Assembly: GCF_030296895.1 (NCBI RefSeq)
Contig: NZ_AP028022.1
Span: forward strand, 1,612,001 to 1,676,000
DNA length: 64,000 nucleotides
Direction: 5' to 3'
Origin: Helicobacter felistomachi
GTDB lineage: Bacteria; Campylobacterota; Campylobacteria; Campylobacterales; Helicobacteraceae
The position numbers and the translations under genes are program-made. The number at the start of each line of letters is the position of its first letter. Position 1 is the first letter of the stretch. Shown in pieces: positions 30,331 to 39,941 of the stretch. The notes below the pieces were generated by a model. It was not told the origin of the DNA, did not search any database, and saw only the letters and a program-made list of their open reading frames with translations.

Positions 30331-30660
30331 TTATGGAAAAGCAACGCACAAGCTCACCCCGACCAACGCCTTTTGGCAAGCTTGGGGTTTTTTGATCGCC
30401 ATGGTGATTTGCGTGATGATGGGAAAACAGGTCTTAAGCCACGCTGTGATTTCGCTTAAGGCCTCCTCTAAAAGTCCGTATTGTGTGGTGGCCAGTTTGT
30501 TTTGCACCACCTCTAAAATGTCCATGTAGTCTAGGTGGTTTTGGGGGGTGTAGTTGTACTCAATGCTTAAATCCACAATCAAGGGCTGCGGGGCTTTTTT
30601 CTCGCTCTCTAGCACCCCAATGATGGCATCAATTTGGTAATCTTGTACGCTTAGGGTCAT
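30331..30660 (-). CDS. folB: Dihydroneopterin aldolase FolB family
   Basis: T-fold protein of 109 residues. The IDAIIGVLESEK segment near residue 10 corresponds to the pterin-binding strand and the first loop (usually IG-x-x-x-E-R/K). DYMDILEVVQ near residue 44 and LLEEALSEI near residue 62 carry the expected helix and the catalytic glutamate region. It acts in folate synthesis. The start overlaps the plsY stop by four bases, and the pairing is as in H. pylori. Confidence 0.75.
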   Translation of the reverse strand: MTLSVQDYQIDAIIGVLESEKKAPQPLIVDLSIEYNYTPQNHLDYMDILEVVQNKLATTQYGLLEEALSEITAWLKTCFPIITQITMAIKKPQACQKALVGVSLCVAFP

Positions 30661-31316
30661 AAAATCTTGCCCTCTTGCCCGCTTAAGAGATTGAGTAGAT
30701 TAGACCAATGCTTGTAAAGTGTGAAAACAAAAATCAGCACCATGGGCGTTTGCGTACCGACCTCATGTACAATATTAATGGGAGCGGGCAAGAATTTAGG
30801 CATGAAAAAAATGAGAATAGTCGCCGTGCCGACCCCCACAATGGACGCTAAAGACGAGATTTTAAGCCCCTTGCCGATCACCGCCCACAAGGCAAGCCCG
30901 ATCAAACTTTCTACCGGGATCAATAAAAGCACCGCCCCCATTGTGGTGCTGACCCCCTTACCACCCTTGAAGTTTAAAAAAGGCGAATAGCAATGTCCCA
31001 AAATTGTGGCGATGGCGACCATCCATTGTGCCGCAAAGTTCAAGCCTGCTATTTTGGCAAGCAACACACAAAAAACCCCCTTCACTAAGTCCAAGATCAA
31101 GACAAGAGAACCGATTTTTTTGGCCTTATCCGGGTCAATGTTTTTAAGCACCCGCACGACATTAGTCGCCCCAATGCCCCCACTCCCGTGTGCTGTAACA
31201 TCCACCTTATACATGACCTTCACCAGCCAATACCCAAAGGGCATGCCCCCCACCACATAGCCCAAAATATAAAAAATGACATTGATATTCGTCAAAAAGT
31301 TCAAGAGACTATCCAT
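30657..31316 (-). CDS. plsY: Acyl-phosphate:glycerol-3-phosphate acyltransferase PlsY
   Basis: Inner-membrane enzyme for the first step of phospholipid synthesis. It is 219 residues with five hydrophobic segments. Conserved motifs are GGMPFGYW near residue 22, GSGGIGATNVVRVL near residue 42, and the GHCYSPFLNFKGGKGVST block near residue 106. The last combines the glycine-rich and active-site loops. It is longer at the C-terminus than the E. coli form. Confidence 0.9.
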   Translation of the reverse strand: MDSLLNFLTNINVIFYILGYVVGGMPFGYWLVKVMYKVDVTAHGSGGIGATNVVRVLKNIDPDKAKKIGSLVLILDLVKGVFCVLLAKIAGLNFAAQWMVAIATILGHCYSPFLNFKGGKGVSTTMGAVLLLIPVESLIGLALWAVIGKGLKISSLASIVGVGTATILIFFMPKFLPAPINIVHEVGTQTPMVLIFVFTLYKHWSNLLNLLSGQEGKIL

Positions 31317-31354
31317 AAACTCCCCTAAAATTTAAACCCCCATTATAACCAAAT

Positions 31355-31888
31355 TCAAAACGACTTGAGATAAGCCCCCTTGATGAAGACATGGTTCTTG
31401 TCGTTAAAGAGAAAATTAACCTTGTAACTCTCTTTAATCTTTTGCTTTTTATTTGGCAAAATGTGGCGCACGACTAGCTCAATGGGGGGCAGTTTGAGCG
31501 GGGTGTGGGGCTTGACCTCAAAGGCTAAAAAGAGGGGCTTATTATGCACCTTGTCCCAGCCTGTGCGCCATCTAGGCAAGGTGCTTTGGCTCTTTAGCAA
31601 GCGATCGCCCACCTGCAACACAAAGGACGCGAGATAATACACCCCCGGTTCTAAGTAGCGTTGCTCTATTTTGGCTTTTTTAAAAGGGTCTTTAAACAGC
31701 AACAACACCCAGTTATTATCGCCCAGCACAAACTCCTTAGACGGCTTGTCGCCTAGTTTTCGCCAGTAAGTCTTCACCACACCCCCTTGATGGGCGATGT
31801 CAAAGGTTACCAAACTCGCACTAAGGCTGTGTTTCATGGCACACGCCCCCAAGAGTAGCCCGAGCAAAATCACATAAAATATCCGCAC
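31355..31888 (-). CDS. Putative lipoprotein
   Basis: The signal peptide MRIFYVILLGLLLGAC has a clear lipobox (LGAC, Cys16). The mature domain (about 160 residues) is beta-rich with many Lys, and I see no motif. It lies 8 bases upstream-to-stop of the hydrolase gene in the same direction, so the two may be co-transcribed. Similar small lipoproteins of unknown role occur across Helicobacter. Confidence 0.7.
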   Translation of the reverse strand: MRIFYVILLGLLLGACAMKHSLSASLVTFDIAHQGGVVKTYWRKLGDKPSKEFVLGDNNWVLLLFKDPFKKAKIEQRYLEPGVYYLASFVLQVGDRLLKSQSTLPRWRTGWDKVHNKPLFLAFEVKPHTPLKLPPIELVVRHILPNKKQKIKESYKVNFLFNDKNHVFIKGAYLKSF

Positions 31889-31896
31889 AAACCGTC

Positions 31897-32409
31897 CTAT
31901 TTAATCAAGCTAGAAATGGCTTTAAACTGCGGGTGGGTGTAGGTTTGTAGCCAAGAAAAGGCACACATTTCAATGGAGACAATCCTCGCCCCCTGTGTGC
32001 GTAAATCCTCTAGGGCTAGGGTGCAATCCGTGGGCTTTCTTGAGCCCACACATTCTGCCAGCACGCTCACACTAAAACCCGCCTTTAAGTAATCCAGCAC
32101 GCTTTGATACACGCACACATGCGCCTCAATGCCAAGCACAAACAAGGGGGCTTTAGGCAAATCCAGCACTCGGTAGGCGCTAAAGCTCTCTTTGGTGGCA
32201 ATCGTTTGGCAAAAGGGGTTAACCTCTTGCAAAGTTGCGCCCAGCTTAGCGGGGTTTTGCTCTGTAGCGACAATGGGGATTTTAAGGGTTTTCGCGATTT
32301 GCAAAAAGCGTAAAGAGTTTTCTAGCAACGCCTCTTTTTGGGGCATGGCCTGAAACAAACGCTCTTGTAAGTCAATGAGTAAGATAATGGGGGGGGTTTC
32401 TTGGGTCAT
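31897..32409 (-). CDS. Isochorismatase-like cysteine hydrolase
   Basis: 170 residues with the catalytic triad arrangement of the family: Asp in LLIDLQERLF near residue 13, a Lys near residue 55, and Cys in GIEAHVCVYQSVLDYL near residue 100. Members hydrolyse nicotinamide, N-carbamoyl compounds or isochorismate. The loops that set specificity cannot be read here, so the substrate is unknown. ATG 32409 follows a weak AAAGGATTGAC. Confidence 0.8.
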   Translation of the reverse strand: MTQETPPIILLIDLQERLFQAMPQKEALLENSLRFLQIAKTLKIPIVATEQNPAKLGATLQEVNPFCQTIATKESFSAYRVLDLPKAPLFVLGIEAHVCVYQSVLDYLKAGFSVSVLAECVGSRKPTDCTLALEDLRTQGARIVSIEMCAFSWLQTYTHPQFKAISSLIK

Positions 32410-32474
32410 GTCAATCCTTTTTTGAAAGCCCCTATTCTAACCCAAAATGTCTAAAAATTGAAAGATTGATTAAA

Positions 32475-32561
32475 TGGTACCAAAAGTCGGACTCGAACCG
32501 ACACGGAGTTGCCTCCACCAGATTTTGAGTCTAGCGTGTCTACCAATTCCACCATTTTGGC
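32475..32561 (-). tRNA. tRNA-Leu (CAA)
   Basis: Full cloverleaf on the minus strand with encoded CCA. The acceptor GCCAAAA pairs with TTTTGGT. The anticodon stem CTAGA/TCTGG encloses the loop CTCAAAA, giving anticodon CAA. There is a long variable arm, as expected for leucine, and the T loop is GGTTCGAGTCC. Confidence 0.93.
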
Positions 32562-32670
32562 TTTTTGCACTTAAGTCTAACGACCAAGCCACTAAAACTA
32601 TGAACGCACAAACACCACGCATGCGAACAGACACTTCGCGTTGATTTTTGCAAACCTTCGGTTTTGCGTG

Positions 32671-32755
32671 TGGTGCACTGAGCGAGACTCGAACTCGCAC
32701 GGGTTGCCCCACCACCCCCTCAAGATGGCGTGTCTACCAATTCCACCACCAGTGC
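32671..32755 (-). tRNA. tRNA-Leu (GAG)
   Basis: Minus-strand cloverleaf with encoded CCA. The acceptor GCACTGG pairs with TCAGTGC. The anticodon stem CCATC/GGTGG has the loop TTGAGGG, giving anticodon GAG. The variable arm is long, and the T loop is AGTTCGAGTCT. It lies about 110 bases upstream of the CAA gene and downstream of atpE, so the three may share a transcript. Confidence 0.93.
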
Positions 32756-32778
32756 TTGTATCCCCCTCCCTTTTGATT

Positions 32779-33090
32779 TTAGGCCAAGAAAGGGTTGCTG
32801 TAAATCGCCACGATGGCAAACACAAGGGTGTAAATCACTTGCGCCTCAATCATCGCCATCGCGATGAACATGGTGGTGAGTAATTTACCACCCACGCCAG
32901 GATTGCGGGCTGTGCCTGTGATGGCGGCGGCGGCGGCGTTGCCCATACCGATTGCGCCCCCGCAGGCAGCCACGCCTAGCCCCACAACCGCCCCCACGAC
33001 AGAGTAGGATTTAATCATATCCACCCCGCTCATATCTGCTCCAAAGGCTAGCCCTAAAGCTCCTAAAAAGAAAAGCACAAAAAACTTCAT
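32779..33090 (-). CDS. atpE: ATP synthase F0 subunit c
   Basis: Proteolipid of the proton-driven rotor, 103 residues. It has an N-terminal signal-like segment and then two membrane helices. The first carries the GLGVAACGGAIGMGNAAAAA glycine motif (about residues 37-56). The second holds the ion-binding glutamate in IAMAMIEAQVIYTLV near residue 80. The three-helix appearance with a leading hydrophobic stretch is typical of the epsilonproteobacterial form. Confidence 0.95.
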   Translation of the reverse strand: MKFFVLFFLGALGLAFGADMSGVDMIKSYSVVGAVVGLGVAACGGAIGMGNAAAAAITGTARNPGVGGKLLTTMFIAMAMIEAQVIYTLVFAIVAIYSNPFLA

Positions 33091-33153
33091 ACCGCCACAA
33101 CCTCGCTTTGCTATTTAAAATCTACACAAGCCCCAATTATAGCAACTCTAAGC

Positions 33154-35139
33154 TTAAGCTAAAATGACATGCACCTTGCCCTGCTCAATTTTAGAGATTT
33201 CACACAAAAGCGGCGCGCCATTTTCTAGGCTTTCTAAGTCCAAATCCCCCACATTGCTCTTATGCAACAAGGCATCACCCCCTGCCTCTAAGCGCACAAA
33301 CACGCCAAAATCCACCACCCGTTTGACAAAGGCTTGCACCTTTTGCCCCACGCTCAAATTTTGCAGTTGCAGGGCTTGGTTGATGTACTCTTTAGCCTGT
33401 GTTGCCGCCTCTTGCATACCCCTGATCGCTACAAGCCCGCTTGTTTTGTCTAAGTCAATCTGCACGCCAAAGCGTTGCAAAATGTCTTTAATGTGCTTGC
33501 CCCCGGGACCAATGAGCGCGCTCATTTTCTGCGCGGGGATGTAAAAACTCTGGGTGGTGGGTAAATTTGTGTTGATTTGCATGGAGACCACCGCCTCTTG
33601 CATGCGCTCTAGCACCACCAAACGGGCTTCTTTGGCCTGCTCTAAAATCTCTGCCAACCACTCTAAAGGCAAGCCCGCCAACTTTGTATCCATTTGCATG
33701 GCGACCACGCCCTCACTTGTGCCCGCGATTTTAAAGTCCATGTCCCCTTGCATGTCCTCTAGGGCACTGATGTCGCTTAAAATAGCGTGCCTTGTGCCAT
33801 CAAAGACAAGCCCCATCGCCACGCCAGCCACTAAGGCGGTGGGCTCAATGCCGCTCGCCTTTAGAGCTAAAGAGCCGGCACACACGCTCGCCATGGAGCT
33901 AGAGCCATTGGACTCTAAAATCTCAGACACAAGGCGGATCACGGGGGCGTTTTCGGGCAAAGAGCAAGCCAATGCCTTTTGGGCTAAATACCCATGCCCT
34001 AGCTCGCGGCGGCTGGGCGCATTAAGCGGGGCCGCCTCCCCCACGCTAAAGGGGTAAAAATTGTAGTGGAGCATGAAGCGCTCTTTGCTGGGGCTTGCCT
34101 CTTGCAAGCCAAAGTTTTGTTTGGCATCGCCCTCGGCCCCCAAAGTGCAGGTTACTAGAGCTTGCGTGTGCCCCCTTTCAAAAAACACACTGGAGTGGCA
34201 AGTTGGGAGTAGGTTTGTGTCTATGCGTATGGGGCGGATTTGCTTTAAACTCCGTCCATCCGCCCTCTCTTGTCTGTCTAAAATGCTTCTATGCATTTGT
34301 TCCTTAAAACAGGCGTGCAGGGCGTGTTGTAACTCTGTGGGGCAATGCTCGTTCAGCTCATGGGCGATGTGATCTAAGAGGTGTTCTAGCTGTGCGCCCC
34401 GCTCGCTCTTTGCCATTAAGGACATGGTTTCTAGGATTTGGGGCTTAAAGCGGGTGCTTAAAATCTGCATTAAATGGGGGTTTAATGGCTTTTCTCGGGG
34501 GGTTTCTAGTTTGGCTTTTCTATGGGGGGCAAAATGCTCGGTGTAAAGGGCACATTGGGTTTTAATGTGGGTGTGGGCGGTGGCAAGTAGGTCTAAAAGC
34601 TGCGCCTCGCTTAAGGGGTTGTGCGCCCCATTTGCCTGCATTTCTATCATTAAGATCTTATCCACACTGCCTGCCACAAAGAGATCGCCCTTTTCCTTTA
34701 AGCGCATGGCATGAATCGTTTCTTCCACGCCCACATTGGCTAAGTAAAGGGCACTTGCCGCGGCGTTTAGGGCGCATACTTGTAAATCGCTTTCATAAGC
34801 GTGGCTTAGCAGCAAGAGCGTGATTTGTGTGGGATGGCGGTAGTTTTTGGCAAAAAGGGGGCGCAAAGAGCGGTCAATGAGCCTTGAAGTCAAGGTTTCA
34901 AAGTCTTCCATTTTGCCCTCACGGCGGGTAAAACTGCCCGGTAGCCTACCCACAGCATAAGCCCTTTGGGTGTATTGCACGCTTAGGGGCAGAAAGTCCT
35001 CTTCTACGCTTTGTGGCTCCACCACCACGCTGGCTAAAATCGTAGTGTCCTTATGGCGGTAAAGCAGGGAACTTGTGGCCTGGCGCGCCATGTAATCTAA
35101 AATAAATTCTTCGTTGTTTATGTTAATTTTTTGCATCAT
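33154..35139 (-). CDS. pnp: Polynucleotide phosphorylase Pnp
   Basis: 3'-5' phosphorolytic exoribonuclease of the degradosome. It has two RNase PH domains (residues 1-210 and 290-500) with an alpha-helical linker; FTRREGK near residue 70 and the SNGSSSMASVCAGSLAL block near residue 410 are conserved. The KH domain motif IGPGGKHIKDI is near residue 555, and the C-terminal S1 domain starts at QKVQAFVKRVVDFGVFVRL-type sequence near 605. At 661 residues it is slightly short for the family. The start overlaps the phosphoribosyltransferase-like gene by 17 bases. Confidence 0.95.
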   Translation of the reverse strand: MMQKININNEEFILDYMARQATSSLLYRHKDTTILASVVVEPQSVEEDFLPLSVQYTQRAYAVGRLPGSFTRREGKMEDFETLTSRLIDRSLRPLFAKNYRHPTQITLLLLSHAYESDLQVCALNAAASALYLANVGVEETIHAMRLKEKGDLFVAGSVDKILMIEMQANGAHNPLSEAQLLDLLATAHTHIKTQCALYTEHFAPHRKAKLETPREKPLNPHLMQILSTRFKPQILETMSLMAKSERGAQLEHLLDHIAHELNEHCPTELQHALHACFKEQMHRSILDRQERADGRSLKQIRPIRIDTNLLPTCHSSVFFERGHTQALVTCTLGAEGDAKQNFGLQEASPSKERFMLHYNFYPFSVGEAAPLNAPSRRELGHGYLAQKALACSLPENAPVIRLVSEILESNGSSSMASVCAGSLALKASGIEPTALVAGVAMGLVFDGTRHAILSDISALEDMQGDMDFKIAGTSEGVVAMQMDTKLAGLPLEWLAEILEQAKEARLVVLERMQEAVVSMQINTNLPTTQSFYIPAQKMSALIGPGGKHIKDILQRFGVQIDLDKTSGLVAIRGMQEAATQAKEYINQALQLQNLSVGQKVQAFVKRVVDFGVFVRLEAGGDALLHKSNVGDLDLESLENGAPLLCEISKIEQGKVHVILA

Positions 35140-35818
35140 TTCCTTTCATTTGGGCTTCTTCAATTTTCTTTAAAATGGCTTCAATCTCGGTGGGCTCAAT
35201 TTGTATCGGGGTTTTGTAGTAGTGGTCTATGCTGACAAAATAATCGGGGCGGTACACGCTCACCACCCCATCGCAAAGCATGGCTAAGGCATCCGCCACA
35301 CTCTTTGGCAAAATAGGCGTGAGTACATAAATGTTTTTAGACGACTTTGCCATGCAGGTTTGGATGGCTAAATTCGCCGTGATGCCCGTTTCAATGCCAT
35401 AGTCTATGATGAAAACATTTTTATTTTCAAGGGATTTGATCGTGTTGCCCTTGCGGTATTTATAAATCTTAGATAAAATCTCTTCTTCATACACCCGTTT
35501 AGCTTCCCCATAGACATAATCTAGGGTGATTTCAAAAGAGTTGATTAAATTCTCGTTCATTAAAATATCCATGCTCTCGCTCACTAAGGCAATTTCACAC
35601 TCTCGATTAAGGGGGGCGTAAATGGGGGCAGTGAAAAGAAAATCTAGGGGGGTGTTTAGTTTTTGCGCCAAAACATGGGCGAACTTCAAGCCCTTTAGGC
35701 TTGTTACGAGCATTAAGGCGTTTTTGGTGTCTAAATGGCGGATTAAAATCTCATTCATCAGCAACTGCAACGCGTCTTCAGGGCTAGCAAACATGAAATC
35801 ATCGACTAAATTACTCAT
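35123..35818 (-). CDS. Phosphoribosyltransferase-like protein
   Basis: 231 residues. The VFIIDYGIETGITANLAIQ segment near residue 135 has the place and shape of the PRPP-binding loop of type I PRTases (usually V-D-D-G-x-x-T-G), with Tyr-Gly instead of the second Asp, so enzyme activity is unsure. The same gene stands between pnp and lptD in H. pylori (HP1214). The role is unknown. It overlaps pnp, and lptD ends one base upstream, so it belongs to one operon with them. Confidence 0.65.
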   Translation of the reverse strand: MSNLVDDFMFASPEDALQLLMNEILIRHLDTKNALMLVTSLKGLKFAHVLAQKLNTPLDFLFTAPIYAPLNRECEIALVSESMDILMNENLINSFEITLDYVYGEAKRVYEEEILSKIYKYRKGNTIKSLENKNVFIIDYGIETGITANLAIQTCMAKSSKNIYVLTPILPKSVADALAMLCDGVVSVYRPDYFVSIDHYYKTPIQIEPTEIEAILKKIEEAQMKGNDAKN

Positions 35819-38086
35819 TCAACGCCTCAATGATCGGTAGGTGATGTTGGTTTTGGTGATGGGTGAGAAGTCTAGGGTCAATTTAATATAGTTGTTCTCA
35901 TACACCCTTAAGGGGTCGGCGGGGTTACTGGTTAAAACGGGGCGGCGTTGGTTGACAAATTGTAGCCCGATGCCAAAACAGCGGATTTGTTTAAAAATGC
36001 CGATGCGCCAATTTAAAATCACATTATTTTCAATGTCGTAGCCCACCGAAGCGTTTAAAGAAAACCACCGAAAGTCGTTGCTAAGGCCGGCCTTTAAATA
36101 GTTAGAGTTGTTTGTCGAGATTTTATTAATGCCACTTTCATCGAAGTTCTTTTTAAGATAGTAGGAAACGTTTGCGCTTAAAAATTTACGGTGGTAGTTG
36201 GCGTTGATAGACGCTTCCTCTAGACTGTTGTAATACCACGAATAAAAGATAGTCCCGTAAACATCAAGCCCTCTTAAGGGCGAAAACCCGATTTTGCTCT
36301 CCATCGGTGAGCTGGCGATAGAAGTTGGGTCAGCAAAGTTTAGCACCTGGCTAATGCGCCAGTAGAGCAACTCTTGCCCCCCTAGTCCATAGAGATACTG
36401 CGTTAAGTTCAAATAAAGTTGGCTGTTAGAAGGGTTTGGGGCAAAAAGCAGGGAGGGATTCCACACGGCATCGTACAAACGCCCCCCCACGGCGTAGTTG
36501 CTGAGCGTGGGCGAAGTGAAGTTGTTAAGTGCCTGTGCGCTTAAATCATACATTTGTGTGTCAAACAGCCCATTAGCAAAGGTGTAGTAAGCCCCGCTAA
36601 GTAGGGCTTGAAATTGGATGGTGTGTAAGAGCTTGTGATACTCTCTAGCTAGGTCGGTGTTTAAATACAGGGCATAGGAGCTAGAAAAGTAATTGCCAAA
36701 CTCTTTGGATTGTCCGCTCACCTGCGGGATGTAGCTTGTTTTAGTGTTGAGTATCGCAAGGTTGCTGAGTTGCACCGTGTTCCACAGCCCCACAGAGAGG
36801 TATTTTTTAAACATGGAAAATTGCAAGCCCAGGGGGACATTGATGGTGTTTTGGGCGTAGCCATAGCCCACTTGTCTCACGACATTGTGGAATTGATAAT
36901 CTAACGAGTAGAGCAGGTGTTTCCAACCCAAGGTGTTGAGGTATTTGTGGTATTGCAAATTTGGTAGGGATTGGAAGGTGTTGTTGTTGTTGATTTTATT
37001 CAGATTTAAAAAGTATTTGAGGTAAAAGCCGTAAAAGTGGTTGTTCGTCTGCACATAGTAGTTGCCCCTAGACATGTGGGTCGCGTCCGTGATGCGCTTA
37101 TTCACCTTCTCAAAGCGCACATAGTCTAGGTCGTTCATATACAAGAAGTCTAAATAAAAGGCGTTGTCTAGGGGCTTTTTTAGTCCAAAATATTTTTGCA
37201 AGGCTTGGCGGCTGGCGTGCAAAACTTCAAACCCAAAGACATTTTGGTTTCTTAAGTCGTATTTTTTAGTGTAGGCGTTGTAGTTGCGAAAATACCGCGC
37301 GTTGAATAAAAATTTATCTTGATGGGAGTTAATCAAACGCCCTTCAAAATTTAAGCCCAAACCCCTTTTAGAGCGGATCTGCGGAGTCAACGTGATGTCC
37401 CACGAATCTTTGGGGGCAATGTAAAAGGGCTGTAAATAAATAAAGCCGGCGAGGTTAGAAGTCCCAAACTCAGGGTAGAGAAACCCACTAGAGCGTTTGG
37501 TGCTTGTAGACGTGAAAAGATAGGGCAGGTAAAACACGGGGATTTTGCCTAAATAGATTTTGGAGTTGACGAGGGACAAATGTTGTTTGTCGGCGTTGTA
37601 CTTGCCCGAAGAGGCGTTGACATGCCAAATGGGATTTTCAATGTCGCAACCGGAGGTGGTGAGGTTTTTGATGTAGTAGTGGTTTTTTTGCGAGTGGGCG
37701 ATGTCCGCGCTGATCCAAATGCCCGTAACGCTGTCTTGCACATAAAAGGGGAACATGAGGGCGTATTTGTCGTCCATACGCACCTTCATGTGCTCGCTTT
37801 GCACCAAGAGTCCCTCGCCCCGATAGACTTTGACATGCCCATCCATCGTGGCTTCTTTTTTCTTCGTGTCGTAGCTCACTTTGTCCGCCAAAATATAAAC
37901 ATCGTAATTGAGTAAGACCGCATGCCCCGTAGCCGTAACAACATTGTTCTTAGCGTCCACACGGTCGGCTAGTAGCTCAAAGATTTTATGGTTTTTCTTG
38001 TCAAACTTTTGCACGGCCACTTGCTGTTGCTTGCCAAACAACACACCCAAGAAAAGAACAATGATAAAAGTACCGCGCCACACCAC
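35819..38086 (-). CDS. lptD: LPS assembly outer-membrane protein LptD
   Basis: Outer-membrane translocon that inserts LPS. It has an N-terminal signal peptide (residues 1-18) and then an OstA/LptA-like beta-jellyroll (about 30-150, with VVTATGHAVLLNYDVYILAD and the ATMDGHVKVYRG repeat). The large C-terminal beta-barrel is rich in Tyr, Asn and alternating hydrophobics. At 755 residues it fits the Helicobacter form. A GCD in the middle and a C near the end may supply cysteines for the disulfides. It lies between the RDD gene and the PRTase-like gene, as in H. pylori. Confidence 0.9.
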   Translation of the reverse strand: MVWRGTFIIVLFLGVLFGKQQQVAVQKFDKKNHKIFELLADRVDAKNNVVTATGHAVLLNYDVYILADKVSYDTKKKEATMDGHVKVYRGEGLLVQSEHMKVRMDDKYALMFPFYVQDSVTGIWISADIAHSQKNHYYIKNLTTSGCDIENPIWHVNASSGKYNADKQHLSLVNSKIYLGKIPVFYLPYLFTSTSTKRSSGFLYPEFGTSNLAGFIYLQPFYIAPKDSWDITLTPQIRSKRGLGLNFEGRLINSHQDKFLFNARYFRNYNAYTKKYDLRNQNVFGFEVLHASRQALQKYFGLKKPLDNAFYLDFLYMNDLDYVRFEKVNKRITDATHMSRGNYYVQTNNHFYGFYLKYFLNLNKINNNNTFQSLPNLQYHKYLNTLGWKHLLYSLDYQFHNVVRQVGYGYAQNTINVPLGLQFSMFKKYLSVGLWNTVQLSNLAILNTKTSYIPQVSGQSKEFGNYFSSSYALYLNTDLAREYHKLLHTIQFQALLSGAYYTFANGLFDTQMYDLSAQALNNFTSPTLSNYAVGGRLYDAVWNPSLLFAPNPSNSQLYLNLTQYLYGLGGQELLYWRISQVLNFADPTSIASSPMESKIGFSPLRGLDVYGTIFYSWYYNSLEEASINANYHRKFLSANVSYYLKKNFDESGINKISTNNSNYLKAGLSNDFRWFSLNASVGYDIENNVILNWRIGIFKQIRCFGIGLQFVNQRRPVLTSNPADPLRVYENNYIKLTLDFSPITKTNITYRSLRR

Positions 38087-38506
38087 TCATTTAGACACGA
38101 TGGTAAAAGTCTGTGCGTGTCTGTCATAAAAAGTCCGCCCAAATTTATCCCTAAAGAAATAACCTAAGGGGTAAAAAAGCAAGAGTTCCTTCAATAAATA
38201 CCGCCTTAAACGGGCGGCAAATAGGGGCTTGTCTAGACTTTTAAAGTCCAAGACCCGTAAGTGAAACACGAGTTTGCCTACACTACTTGCAAAACCCAGC
38301 ATAGACAAAGACTCGTAAACCACATGCACCGCCACAAAGGCGCATAAAAAGCGCAAAAACACGGAGTGCAGGGGTAAGTAAGGATGCAAATCCCACGCCA
38401 AAAAACAAATCAAGAGCAAATCCACCAAGTAAGCCCCCACCCGCCACCAAAAGGGGGCGATCACGAGCCTTTCCTTGTAAATTTTCTCTTCTAGTTTGGC
38501 ATCCAA
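38087..38506 (-). CDS. RDD family membrane protein
   Basis: 139 residues. The start is TTG at 38506, which directly abuts the purD stop; the nearby ATG is out of frame. The RDD signature region is WWRVGAYLVDLLLI (about residues 21-34). Two to three membrane helices follow. LFAARLRRYLLKELL near residue 95 is the second conserved block. The function of RDD proteins is mostly unknown; some are linked to ion transport. It stops one base before lptD. Confidence 0.75.
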   Translation of the reverse strand: MDAKLEEKIYKERLVIAPFWWRVGAYLVDLLLICFLAWDLHPYLPLHSVFLRFLCAFVAVHVVYESLSMLGFASSVGKLVFHLRVLDFKSLDKPLFAARLRRYLLKELLLFYPLGYFFRDKFGRTFYDRHAQTFTIVSK

Positions 38507-39745
38507 TCAAAGCACTCCAATGTCCTCACGAAACTGCATGCCATCAAACTGCACCTTCTTTACTAGGTGGTAGGCGTGGCTTTTAGCCTCAGCCAGCGAC
38601 TTGCCCCAACCCACACACACGCACACCCGCCCCCCGCAACCAAGAACACCCCATTCTCTTGTGTGATTTTGCCTAAGTCCAAATGGGCGTTTTTCTCATC
38701 AATGGGGTCTATGTAGACGCTTTGTCCTTGCGAGATTTGGTGGGGGTAGTCTTTGCTTGCCAAGACCACGCCCAAGGCATGCTGTGGGTGCAATTCTAAC
38801 TCCACCTGCGCCAAATTGCCCTGTAAGGTGGCTTCTAATAAGTCCAGTAGAGGGGTTTTAAGCAAGGGCAAGAGCACGCTACACTCAGGGTCGCCAAAGC
38901 GCACATTAAACTCCAACAAATAAGGCTCTAAAGCCCTTTCTTGCTCCACGAGCATGAGCCCCGCATACAGCACCCCCACAAAGGGCGTGTTCTGTGCGTG
39001 CAAGGCGTTAAGGGTGGGCTTTAAAATGCGCTCTACAAGCTTTTCTTTTAGAGTGTCATCCCATAGGGGAGGGTGCAAACGCCCCCATCCCCCCCGTGTT
39101 CGGTCCATTTGGGTGCAATCTTTTATAATCGTGGCAAGCCGGCAAAAGTAAAAAATCTTGTCCACTCACAAACGCAAACATGGACAGCTCAACGCCGTCT
39201 AGAAACTTCTCTAAAACGACTTTAGAATGCACTTTAAACAAGCTTTCTAGAGCCACTTTGGCTTCATTTTCACTCTGCACTATAGCCACACCCTTGCCCT
39301 GCGCGAGCCCATCGGCTTTGAGCACCACAGGGTAGCCAAAGCTTGGGACTAACTCTAGGGCTTCTTGCACGCTTGTGGCGATGGCATAAGGGGCGGTGGG
39401 GATATTATGGGTGGTGGCCAGCTCTTTAGCAAAGCTCTTAGAGCCCTCTAATTTGCTCACTTGCTTGCTTGGCCCAAAGACCGCCACGCCCGCTTCTTGC
39501 AAAAAATCCGCCAAACCCCCCACCAACGGCCCTTCCGTCCCCACTAGCACGAAATTAATCATCTTCTCTTTGGCAAAAGCGGCGATCTTGGCGAAGTCTG
39601 GCAACAAGACATTTTCGCCAATGCTCTGCGTCCCGCCATTGCCCGGGCAAAAGAACAGCTCGCTCACTCTAGGGTCCTCTCTTAGCTTGCGCCCTAGTGC
39701 ATACTCGCGCGCTCCGCCCCCAATGATTAAAACTTTTCTCTTCAT
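38507..39745 (-). pseudogene. purD: Phosphoribosylamine-glycine ligase PurD, two frameshifts
   Basis: ATP-grasp enzyme of purine synthesis. The N-terminus MKRKVLIIGGGAREYAL (from 39745), the ATP-grasp core (VLKADGLAQGKGV near residue 143) and PNTGGMGAFAPSP are intact. The frame then breaks. One more G in G4 at 39066-39069 restores PSPLWDDTLKEKL. One more C in C6 at 38630-38635 restores the end GWGKSLAEAKSHAY to DGMQFREDIGVL with a TGA at 38507. With both repairs it is about 413 residues, normal for PurD. Two independent one-base losses in one housekeeping gene favour sequencing error. Confidence 0.9.
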
Positions 39746-39941
39746 TCAATCCCTAATGTCAATCGCCCAAACGACCGTTACCTGTGTGCTTAGTTCAACA
39801 AAGCTATAAGAGGCAAGAGGGTTTTTTTAGGGGGCAGATACAAGAAATGCCCATCACACCAAAACCACTACAACAGCCTCATAAAAAAGATAAACGAACT
39901 TGCCCTATTATGAAACACGCATCGTTCAGGCTAAGAGCCCA

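Noticed and set aside
32641-32883. A plus-strand protein-coding frame across the tRNA-Leu(GAG) gene
   Set aside because: It overlaps a well-formed tRNA and the start of atpE on the opposite strand and has no motif.
37580-37915. A plus-strand gene of 111 residues within lptD
   Set aside because: It is antisense to the conserved OstA domain of lptD and has no ribosome-binding site.
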